Shown here in pieces: positions 24,057 to 30,830 of a stretch of DNA of 33,299 nt. The notes below the pieces were generated by a model, which made no database searches, was not told the origin of the DNA, and was given only the letters and a program-made list of their open reading frames with translations. A program made the position numbers and the translations under genes. The first letter of the stretch is position 1, and every line of letters starts with the position of its first letter. The stretch is taken from positions 1 through 33,299 of the forward strand of contig JAFXVR010000071.1 in NCBI GenBank assembly GCA_017534885.1, written 5' to 3'. The DNA comes from Clostridia bacterium. GTDB lineage: Bacteria; Bacillota; Clostridia; Christensenellales; Aristaeellaceae.

Positions 24057-24766
24057 TTCAAGTCCTCCATCCGCCTGCCATAATCTCTTGCGCCCATGAT
24101 TGCGCTGCCCACCCGCACCATGGTGGCGCCGTACCTGGCCGCCAGGGGGTAGTCCCCGGACATGCCCATGCTCAGCTCCTCCATCTCGATGCCGGGCAGC
24201 GCCTCCTGCCGGAGGTGGTCATAGAGCGTCCGCATCTGTGCAAAGAGCGGCTCCAGCGCCTCCTGGTCCTGCCAGGCGGGCATCACCGCCATCAGGCCGC
24301 GCACCTTCAGGCCTTCCATGCCGCTGATGGCGCGCAGCAGCGGACGAACCTCCTCGGGAAGCACGCCGCCTTTCTGCTGTTCACCCACAGGGGAAACCTG
24401 CACCAGCACCGGCATCACCGTCTCCTGACGGACTGCCTGGCGGCTGATTTCCTCCGCGAGTTTCAGCCGATCCACAGACTGGATCAAACATACACCCTTC
24501 ATTATATATTTTACTTTGTTGGTTTGCAAGCTTCCAATCAGGTGAATCGAAAATTTTCCTGCCAGCGCCTCCTGCTTGGCCAGAATCTCCTGCACCCGGT
24601 TTTCCCCGATCTCCGTGATTCCGGCTTCCAGCAGCGGCAGAATCTCTTCGGCGCTGTGGGTTTTGGTCACCGCAATCAGCCGGGGCGGCGCATAACGCCC
24701 CTCCGACGCCGTTTCCAGCACGCGGCGCACTTCCGAGACCCGCTTCAGCAGCGCTTCGTCAGCCAC
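24053..24766 (-). CDS. yggS: YggS/YlmE-family PLP-binding protein
   Basis: The 237-residue product binds pyridoxal phosphate and helps control its level. It has RLIAVTKTHSAEEI with the cofactor lysine K35, ITEIGENRVQEILAK, IHLIGSLQTNK, and near the end LSMGMSGDYPLAARYGATMVRVGSAIMG, all family signatures. The start is GTG 24766 with GGAGG seven bases upstream. The four-base overlap with sepF matches the ylmE-sepF order seen in Gram-positive bacteria. Confidence 0.95.
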   Translation of the reverse strand: MADEALLKRVSEVRRVLETASEGRYAPPRLIAVTKTHSAEEILPLLEAGITEIGENRVQEILAKQEALAGKFSIHLIGSLQTNKVKYIMKGVCLIQSVDRLKLAEEISRQAVRQETVMPVLVQVSPVGEQQKGGVLPEEVRPLLRAISGMEGLKVRGLMAVMPAWQDQEALEPLFAQMRTLYDHLRQEALPGIEMEELSMGMSGDYPLAARYGATMVRVGSAIMGARDYGRRMEDLK

Positions 24767-24799
24767 GTTTTCGCCTCCCTGGCTTGTTTGACAGCCGTA

Positions 24800-26491
24800 T
24801 CAATAGAAGAGCATCACCGTCAGGCCCTCATAGAGCAGGCCCGCGTTGATGGGGGATACATAGACGTTCGCGCCGTCGCGGTACACCACCGTCACCGGGA
24901 TGAAGGACTTGGTCTGGCCGTCCACCAGCACCACGCCGTCCATTTCGTCCTGGCGGTAAATGGCGGCCGAGGGCACCGTGAAGGTGGACACATAGTCGCC
25001 GATGGTGGCCCTGCAGGTGCGCATATACAGCACATCGTTCACCGAGCCGGTGACGTGCAGCCGCAGCAGCAGCTCGTTGCCCGAGCGCTCCGAGGACAGC
25101 ACCTTTGCGTTGACGTGCAGGGACTCAAAGCGCTCCAGCTGCAGTTCGTAGGTCTCGCCCACAATGGGATTCCAGTTTTTCTCGTCCACCAGCATCAGCA
25201 CCAGCCACTCCCCGTCCGTCACGGTGCGGTAGATGGTGGTGCGGCTCTTGCTGATTTCCGCGCCCTCGGGCAGGCTGCCGTTGATCATGCGGCGCACGGC
25301 GTCCGGCTTGAAGCTCTCCGCGTTGTCGAAGGTCAGCCCGAACTCATAGCCGTCGGAATACACCGAGACGATGGTGTCCTCGCTGGCCGCGTAGGACTTG
25401 GTCCAGGAGTCGATGCGCTGCTGCTGGTTTAGCTCTTCGTCGTACAGCCGGCTCAGCCGCTGGTCAGAGGCGTACTTCTGCCGGATATAGTTCTGCCGGG
25501 CGGTGATGGCGGCTTCCAGCAGGGTTTCCTGGTTGCTCAGGTTGCTCCGGGCGCCGCCGATGATGTCCCGCACTTCCTTGCTGCGGGCCAGCACATCGCC
25601 GCTGACCCGGTCCATGCGGGAATCGGTGGTCGTCTCGCTCTCCAGCAGGGATTTCTGATAATCCCGGATCTGGTCGCGGAATTCCTGCATGGTGGCCATC
25701 TCACGTGTGGAGTAGCCGGAGGAATAGACCCGGCAGATGGGCTGGTTCCGCATCACCGTCTGCCCCTCATGGGCCTCGTATTTGATGGTGGTCACGCCAT
25801 CCGCCGTCCAGGGGATCTCCTTGCGGACGATCAGCGCGTCGCCCTCGTAATGCGCGCCGAGGGTACCGGTCTGCACCGTGGCGTACATGGGCTTTTCGGG
25901 GATCAGCGTGTTGAAGCCGTACCAGACGGCCAGCGCCAGCGCCGCGCCGATCAGCAGCTTCTGCAGGATGCCCAGTCCTTTGGTCTTGGGAGGCGGGGGC
26001 GGCAGCTGCTGATTCTGCCCAAAATGCACCTCTTCCTGCGCCGCCTCATCCACAGGCTCCTCCTGCCGGGGCGGCTGATTCATGGCCGCGTACCCGGAGG
26101 CCGTCCCGCCGGACACCGGCTGACCACCCTGCGCCGGCGCGCCGCCCTGGGCATTATTGCCCGGACCATAAGGCTGCTGACCGGCAGGTCCCGGCTGAGG
26201 CTGTGCGGCATAGCCCATCGGCTGCCCGGCGTACCCCTGCTGAGGCTGTCCGGCATAGCCCATCAGCTGTCCGGCATACCCCTGCTGGGGCGGATAAGCC
26301 TGTGCCGGCTGTCCGTTCCCCGGCTGCGGCTGATAACCGTACTGCCCGGGCGGCGGATTCGGCGGATAATACGCCGGATCGTAATGGCTCTGCTGCCCCG
26401 CCTGCTGGCTCAGTGCCGCGTAGCCCGTGGGCTGCTGCACCGGCCCTGCCTGCGCGCCAGCTCCGTCCTGCCTCTTCCTGAACAGCGCCAC
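24800..26491 (-). CDS. HlyD-like membrane-anchored protein with Q/P/G/Y-rich N-terminus
   Basis: I start this at GTG 26491 (563 residues) because AAAGGAGG lies at the right distance; the longer open frame to 26587 is translated through a palindromic repeat. Residues about 8-150 are a Gln/Pro/Gly/Tyr-rich tract with two copies of a 15-residue repeat (GYAGQxMGYAxQPQ). PPPPP then precedes a membrane helix at about 174-193 (ILQKLLIGAALALAVWYGF). The outside part resembles HlyD-type adaptors: a lipoyl-like strand region, a helical hairpin at about 263-380, and a beta-rich C-terminus ending VNAGLLYEGL-like. Genes of this type often precede ylmE-sepF in Clostridia. No export ATPase is adjacent, so a transport role is unproven; a division or envelope role fits the context. 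Confidence 0.78.
   Translation of the reverse strand: MALFRKRQDGAGAQAGPVQQPTGYAALSQQAGQQSHYDPAYYPPNPPPGQYGYQPQPGNGQPAQAYPPQQGYAGQLMGYAGQPQQGYAGQPMGYAAQPQPGPAGQQPYGPGNNAQGGAPAQGGQPVSGGTASGYAAMNQPPRQEEPVDEAAQEEVHFGQNQQLPPPPPKTKGLGILQKLLIGAALALAVWYGFNTLIPEKPMYATVQTGTLGAHYEGDALIVRKEIPWTADGVTTIKYEAHEGQTVMRNQPICRVYSSGYSTREMATMQEFRDQIRDYQKSLLESETTTDSRMDRVSGDVLARSKEVRDIIGGARSNLSNQETLLEAAITARQNYIRQKYASDQRLSRLYDEELNQQQRIDSWTKSYAASEDTIVSVYSDGYEFGLTFDNAESFKPDAVRRMINGSLPEGAEISKSRTTIYRTVTDGEWLVLMLVDEKNWNPIVGETYELQLERFESLHVNAKVLSSERSGNELLLRLHVTGSVNDVLYMRTCRATIGDYVSTFTVPSAAIYRQDEMDGVVLVDGQTKSFIPVTVVYRDGANVYVSPINAGLLYEGLTVMLFY
26211..26300 (-). repeat. 45-bp tandem repeat inside the HlyD-like gene
   Basis: A 45-bp unit starting TAGCCCATC occurs at 26211 and again at 26256 with few differences, and similar sequence flanks both. 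It encodes the 15-residue GYAGQ-type repeat. Slippage here would change linker length. Confidence 0.75.
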
Positions 26492-26506
26492 GCGGCTCCC
26501 TCCTTT

Positions 26507-26612
26507 GTTGGGTTTGTGTTTTTTGCGGTTCTTGGGGGAGAAGGGGAAACCTTCTCTTGGAAGAGAAGGTTTCCCTTTCTCCCCCAAACCCCCTTTTCCT
26601 CTTCCAAGAGAC
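26507..26612. repeat. Long palindromic repeat, REP/MITE-like
   Basis: Arms at 26532-26558 and 26561-26587 (27 bases each, one mismatch, two-base loop) form a near-perfect hairpin of TTGGGGGAGAAGG and CTTCTCCCCCAA type. A further inverted copy of CTCTTGGAAGAG (26554-26565) is at 26599-26610, and GGGTTTG / CAAACCC flank the core. It lies just upstream of the HlyD-like start. The GAAACC-TTCTCTTGG form is like dispersed palindromes I associate with Clostridia, but this needs a genome-wide count. Confidence 0.75.
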
Positions 26613-26665
26613 CTTATCCTTTGGATGATGGTTTTTCTCTTTTGTGCTTTGATGGGGTTCAGCTT

Positions 26666-27436
26666 TCATATCCAGGCGGATAATGTGTCGGCGGCCATTT
26701 TGATCAGCAGGAGGGCCAGGACCACCAGCAGCATTTTCTGGATGAAGGCGCTGCCTTTTTTCAGTGTCAGACCCGCGCCGGTCAGTCCGCCGGCCACGGC
26801 GCACAGGCCTGCCGGGATCGCCAGCTGCCACAATACATAACCGCCGGCCCAGTAGCTCACCAGCGCCGCCACGTTGCTGGCCAGGTTGACCACCCTTGCC
26901 GTGCCGCTGGCGCTCACCGGGTCGATGCCCAACAGGCACACGAACAGCAGGATCAGGAAGGTGCCTGTGCCCGGGCCTACCAGTCCGTCGTAGAAGCCGA
27001 TGACCAGCCCGATGGCGAAGCTCACCGGGGCCGCCGCCTTTTCCGGCACACGGCGCTTCTCCTTCAGCTCGCCCCGGCGGCGCAGCATCAGCACCGCCAC
27101 CATCGGGATCAGGATGAGCATCATCAGCCGGACGGTCTGCTCCGGGATCAGCCGCTGGGTTTCCGCGCCCAGCCAGGAGCCCGGCAGCGCTCCCGCCGCA
27201 GCCAGCACGCCCGTCAGCAGCGCCACCCGCCCGGAGATCAGGTAGCGCGCGGTGGCCGCCGTGGCTCCCATGCAGGCGCTCAGCTTATTGGTGCCCGAGG
27301 CCAGGTATGGCGGCAGACCGGCAGCGTAATAGGCCGGAAGGGAGATCAGGCCTCCCCCGCCCGCCACCGCGTCCACCAGCCCCGCCAGGAAGATCAGCGG
27401 ACAGACGACCACATAGCTCTGCCAGGTCAGTTCCAT
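26666..27436 (-). CDS. TauE/SafE-family (TSUP) permease
   Basis: The 256-residue product is a polytopic membrane protein. It has the family start FLAGLVDAVAGGGGLISLPAY and the repeated half-motif GFYDGLVGPGTGTF (about 150-163), showing the two-fold repeat of TSUP transporters. About seven to eight hydrophobic segments are visible. Members export or import sulfite, sulfonates and related organic anions; the substrate here is unknown. It starts eight bases past the lysC stop, so it is coupled to lysC, and a large palindrome follows its stop. Confidence 0.92.
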   Translation of the reverse strand: MELTWQSYVVVCPLIFLAGLVDAVAGGGGLISLPAYYAAGLPPYLASGTNKLSACMGATAATARYLISGRVALLTGVLAAAGALPGSWLGAETQRLIPEQTVRLMMLILIPMVAVLMLRRRGELKEKRRVPEKAAAPVSFAIGLVIGFYDGLVGPGTGTFLILLFVCLLGIDPVSASGTARVVNLASNVAALVSYWAGGYVLWQLAIPAGLCAVAGGLTGAGLTLKKGSAFIQKMLLVVLALLLIKMAADTLSAWI

Positions 27437-27444
27437 GCTCTCCC

Positions 27445-28767
27445 TCAGCCGACGAACTCGGCGTAAATCGCCTGAATGGTGCGCTCAAAGTCCTGGTCGT
27501 CCACACCCACGATGATCGAAAGCTCGCTGGAGCCCTGGTCGATCATGCGTACGTTGATGCCCGCCCGGCTCATGGCCGAGAACAGCCTGGCCGCGGTGCC
27601 GCAGTTGCTGACCATGCCCCGGCCGACGGTGGCGATGATGGACATGTTGTCGTGGATGGTCAGCACATCCGGCTGGGTCACGTCCGCCAGGCGGCGCACG
27701 ATCTCCTCCCGGTGCGGGGCCAGGGCTTCGGAGGACACCACCACCGAGATGGAGTCGATGCCCGAGGGCATGTGCTCAAAGGAGATCCCATACTCCTCAA
27801 ACACCTGCAGGGCGCGCCGGCCAAAGCCCAGCTCCGCGTTCATCATGGCCTTTTCAATGGCCACCACGGAGAAGTTCTTGTGTCCCGCGATGCCGGTGAT
27901 GGTGGGCACGGTGGGCTCCACGGGCAGGCTCTGGGAGATCAGGGTGCCCGGGTGCTGGGGATTGTTGGTGTTGCGGATGATGGTGGGGATGCCCACCTTG
28001 TGCACCGGGAACATGGCGTCCTCATGCAGCACGGACGCGCCCATGTAGCTCAGCTCCCGCAGCTCCGCGTAGGTGATGGCACTGATTTCCCGGGGATTCT
28101 GCACGATCCGGGGATCCGCCATCAGGAAGCCGGACACATCGGTCCAGTTCTCATAGGCGTCCGCCCGCACGGCCCGGGAGACGATCGCGCCGGTGATGTC
28201 GCTGCCGCCCCGGGAGAAGGTGTGCACCCGCCCGTCCGGCAGGGAGCCGTAAAAGCCCGGCACCACGGTGGGCACGCCGTCGGCCAGGAGGGCCATCATG
28301 ACCACATTGGTCTTCTCGGAGTCGAACACGCCGCGCTCGTCGAAGAAGATGACCTTCTCCGCGTCCAGGAAGCGCCAGCCCAGGAAATCCGCCAGCAGCA
28401 TGCCGTTGAGAAACTCGCCCCGGGAGGCGCAGTAGTCCGCGTCCGCGCCGGCAGCGATCTTGCGGTGAATCTTGTCCAGGGCCGCGTCCAGTTCCGCCTT
28501 CAGCCCAAGTTCATCCCTGATTTCCCCGTACCTCGCCCGGATCCGGTCGAAGTCCTCCTCAAAGTCCTCCCCCGCCTGCGCCTTGCGATGGCAGCGGTAC
28601 AGCAGGTCGGTCACCTTGGTGTCCTCCGGGAAGCGCTTGCCCGGGGCCGAGGGCACGACATACCGCCGGGCGCTGTCCATGCCGAGGATATCCTTCACCT
28701 TGCGGAACTGTTCGGCGGAAGCTAAGGAAGAACCGCCGAACTTGGTTACAATCGTCTTGGTTGCCAT
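27445..28767 (-). CDS. lysC: Aspartate kinase
   Basis: The 440-residue enzyme phosphorylates aspartate, the first step to lysine, threonine, methionine and diaminopimelate. It has KFGGSSLA (9-16), the substrate loop with SRGEFLNGMLLADFLG, FSRGGSDITGA and YENWTDVSGFLMADPR, then two C-terminal ACT domains (about 305-440; IDSISVVVS and ISIIATVGRGM-like, MIDQGSSELSIIVGVDD) for amino-acid feedback. The length is that of clostridial monofunctional enzymes. The ribosome site AAAGGAG overlaps the stop of the PIG-L gene. I saw no lysine riboswitch or T-box, as there is no leader gap. Confidence 0.95.
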   Translation of the reverse strand: MATKTIVTKFGGSSLASAEQFRKVKDILGMDSARRYVVPSAPGKRFPEDTKVTDLLYRCHRKAQAGEDFEEDFDRIRARYGEIRDELGLKAELDAALDKIHRKIAAGADADYCASRGEFLNGMLLADFLGWRFLDAEKVIFFDERGVFDSEKTNVVMMALLADGVPTVVPGFYGSLPDGRVHTFSRGGSDITGAIVSRAVRADAYENWTDVSGFLMADPRIVQNPREISAITYAELRELSYMGASVLHEDAMFPVHKVGIPTIIRNTNNPQHPGTLISQSLPVEPTVPTITGIAGHKNFSVVAIEKAMMNAELGFGRRALQVFEEYGISFEHMPSGIDSISVVVSSEALAPHREEIVRRLADVTQPDVLTIHDNMSIIATVGRGMVSNCGTAARLFSAMSRAGINVRMIDQGSSELSIIVGVDDQDFERTIQAIYAEFVG

Positions 28768-28779
28768 GCGCTGACTCCT

Positions 28780-29955
28780 TTATTCGGCGGAAGTCTCTTC
28801 CACCAGGATGATGTGCTCCATCAGGTCGTTTTTGTCTTCGTCCGGGCCGACAGCCGTATAGTACAGGCCGAAGACCGCGTTGTTATTGTCGCCGCCGTCC
28901 TCCATCGCCCAGCCGTGGGCGGTCTGGCTGCGGTGGAAGGCTAAGGCTTCGGTGGCCACCTTCAGGCCGTCCCGCCCGCCGAAGGCCTCCAGCGGCTGAT
29001 GCCAGTCAAACTGCAGCGTGCCCTGATCGTACAGGTGGACGTAGCATTTCAGCACCTGCCAGGTGCCGTATTCCCGGAGGGAATCCTTGTACTTGTCCGC
29101 GTTCGCCGCGAGGCTCACCGCGTGGGTCACCGCGTCCGCCGTGGCCCGGTGTCCGCCGTGGCCGTACTCTCCGTACAGGTCGTGGGTTACCACCACCTCC
29201 GGCTTGAAACGGCGGATCACCGCGGTGACGCGCTCATACAGGGTGCTCTTGTTCCATTTCTTGTACTGGGCGCTTAGGGTATGGGTGCTGGAATCCTTCA
29301 TATTGAGGAAAACCGGGTAGGCGGTGACCCCGCAGTGCCAGAGCCCGTCCAGCAGCTCCAGCCGACGCTGGGGCGTGGAGGGCACCACCGTCACCTGCTG
29401 CACTCTGAGCCCTCTCTGTCCGGCGTAGGTGGGCAGCAGCCCGCCGAACCAGAGCAGCTCATCATCCGGATGGCAGGAGACCAGCATCAGGTCGGCCTTT
29501 TCCAGATCCACCCAGGAGTGGACGTCCTCCGGCTTCTCCCCCGGGCTGTAGACCTGCAGCTCCGCCAGGAAGAGCCGCCCCTTGTCCGTGTTGACCAGCC
29601 GCGCCTGCTGGGTGCCTTCCGGCAGGGGATACCAGTCCGTCAGGTGGGCAGTGCCCTCCCCGCAGGCGGTCCAGTCCGTGCCGTCAAAGGCCTCCACCCG
29701 GAAAGTCGTCACCCGCTCGTAGATCCGCAGGAAGAGGCCGCCCAGCTCCCGGCCATCGCCGTCGATGGTCAGCGTGCCGTCCTTGCGCAGGCTGCTCCAG
29801 GTGGTGTACCGGCCGTCCAGGCATTTGTGCAGCTCCTCCCGGTTCATCCCCGAGCCCGCCAGTTTGCAGGCGGAGGTGATATCCTTCCCCTCCTCCGCCG
29901 CGGCGCTCATTCCCAGCGTCATCAGCAGGATCAGCAGTATCGCAATGCGTTTCAA
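28780..29955 (-). CDS. Secreted PIG-L-family deacetylase
   Basis: The 391-residue product starts at TTG 29955, with GGAG seven bases upstream; the frame remains open far upstream, but that part only shadows comF. A signal peptide (KRIAILLILLMTLGMSAAA, cut near residue 20) sends it out. Residues about 40-138 look like an F5/8 type C (discoidin-like) module (DGRYTTWSSLRKDGTLTI, GLFLRIYERVTTFRVEAFD, LFLAELQVYSPGE). Then comes a PIG-L domain with the zinc motifs SCHPDDELLWFGG (HPDDE 162-166) and EYGHGGHRATAD. PIG-L enzymes remove acetyl groups from GlcNAc or similar sugars; this one probably acts on envelope or environmental glycans. It is an odd member among cytoplasmic genes. Confidence 0.87.
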   Translation of the reverse strand: MKRIAILLILLMTLGMSAAAEEGKDITSACKLAGSGMNREELHKCLDGRYTTWSSLRKDGTLTIDGDGRELGGLFLRIYERVTTFRVEAFDGTDWTACGEGTAHLTDWYPLPEGTQQARLVNTDKGRLFLAELQVYSPGEKPEDVHSWVDLEKADLMLVSCHPDDELLWFGGLLPTYAGQRGLRVQQVTVVPSTPQRRLELLDGLWHCGVTAYPVFLNMKDSSTHTLSAQYKKWNKSTLYERVTAVIRRFKPEVVVTHDLYGEYGHGGHRATADAVTHAVSLAANADKYKDSLREYGTWQVLKCYVHLYDQGTLQFDWHQPLEAFGGRDGLKVATEALAFHRSQTAHGWAMEDGGDNNNAVFGLYYTAVGPDEDKNDLMEHIILVEETSAE

Positions 29956-29979
29956 ACCTGTACTCCTTTGCGTGTCACA

Positions 29980-30115
29980 AATCAATACTGTTGAGGGTGA
30001 CAAAAGGGCGCTTCCGACCTTAGAGCCACGACTGGTTGTGGTAATTTCCGCTGCTTTCCACAACCAGTCGTGGCTTGGTTCAGGAAAGCGCCCTTTTGAC
30101 ATCCGAATCAATACT
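29980..30115. mobile_element. Small palindromic element with flanking 10-bp direct repeats
   Basis: AATCAATACT occurs at 29980-29989 and again at 30106-30115, flanking a 116-base segment. Inside are outer inverted arms (about 29996-30016 and 30081-30101, with core AAAAGGGCGCTT / AAGCGCCCTTTT) and perfect 18-base inner arms (AGCCACGACTGGTTGTGG at 30023-30041, and its complement at 30058-30076). The right repeat covers the comF stop codon. It could be a MITE-like insertion with a target duplication, or a strong bidirectional terminator since both sides end in TTTTG. Confidence 0.65.
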
Positions 30116-30830
30116 TGGGCGTCCTCGTGGCGGTGAGGAAGCGCACCTCCGCGCCTCCGGCCAGCAGCGCGGAGGCCGCGGCCAGGCAGGTGGCGCCGGT
30201 GGTCATCACATCGTCCACCAGCAGCACGTGGGCGGGCATTACTCCCTTCGCCACATACCGCAGATCCCGGCTGATGCGCTCTTCCCGGCCCCGGTGCACC
30301 TGCCCGCCCGCCTTGGCGCTCTCCGGGCTCATGTTGTCCAGCAGACAGTCGCACCTGAGGTTCATCGCCCGCGCGGTCTGCTCCGCCAGCTCCCCGGCGT
30401 GGTCGATGCCGCGGCGCTTCAGCCTGTCCGGCCGCATGGGCACCCAGGTGACCACCGTGTCCTCCGGCAGACGCAGGCGTTCCGCTTCCTTCGCCAGCAT
30501 CGGCCCCATGGCTTCCGCCGCCAGCTCCACCCGGTTGAATTTCAGCTGTTCCACCAGCTTTCTCGCCGCGTCCCGGTGGGACCAGAGGGAAGTGCCCGGA
30601 ATCCGCCAGCCGCTGACGCACCGGGGGCAGAGCCGGCCCTCCAGGGGCCCGCCGCAGTTTTCGCAGCGGGGTTCCCGGATGCGGCAGCCCTCCAGCGCGT
30701 CAAGGCAGTCCCGGCAGATCAGCCGATTGCCGGGATAGTCCCCGCAGACCAGGCAATTGGTGCCCGCCGGGTACAGGATGTCCTTCAGCGTTTCAACAGC
30801 GCTGTGCATTCGCTCAGAAAGCCGCGCCAT
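30108..30830 (-). CDS. comFC: ComF-family phosphoribosyltransferase
   Basis: The 240-residue product has a cysteine-rich zinc region at about 26-73 (NCLVCGDY, CRDCLDALEGC, CENCGGPLEGRLCPRC), then VTWVPMRPDRLKRRGIDHAGELA and the phosphoribosyl pyrophosphate loop VLLVDDVMTTGATC (about 200-213), typical of ComFC. It takes part in DNA uptake in naturally competent bacteria and is broadly kept in others. It overlaps the recD2 stop by 17 bases, so the pair is co-translated. A palindromic element follows its stop codon. Confidence 0.93.
   Translation of the reverse strand: MARLSERMHSAVETLKDILYPAGTNCLVCGDYPGNRLICRDCLDALEGCRIREPRCENCGGPLEGRLCPRCVSGWRIPGTSLWSHRDAARKLVEQLKFNRVELAAEAMGPMLAKEAERLRLPEDTVVTWVPMRPDRLKRRGIDHAGELAEQTARAMNLRCDCLLDNMSPESAKAGGQVHRGREERISRDLRYVAKGVMPAHVLLVDDVMTTGATCLAAASALLAGGAEVRFLTATRTPKY

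Noticed and set aside
26492..26587. 32-residue N-terminal extension of the HlyD-like protein
   Set aside because: It is translated from the palindromic repeat; a proper ribosome site precedes GTG 26491.
27307..28725. 472-residue open frame on the plus strand
   Set aside because: Antisense to lysC and the TauE gene, whose motifs are unambiguous.
28768..28780. Lysine riboswitch or T-box before lysC
   Set aside because: Only 12 bases separate lysC from the upstream gene; there is no leader.
29956..30621. Upstream extension of the PIG-L frame
   Set aside because: It only shadows comF in another frame; the signal peptide and ribosome site fit TTG 29955.
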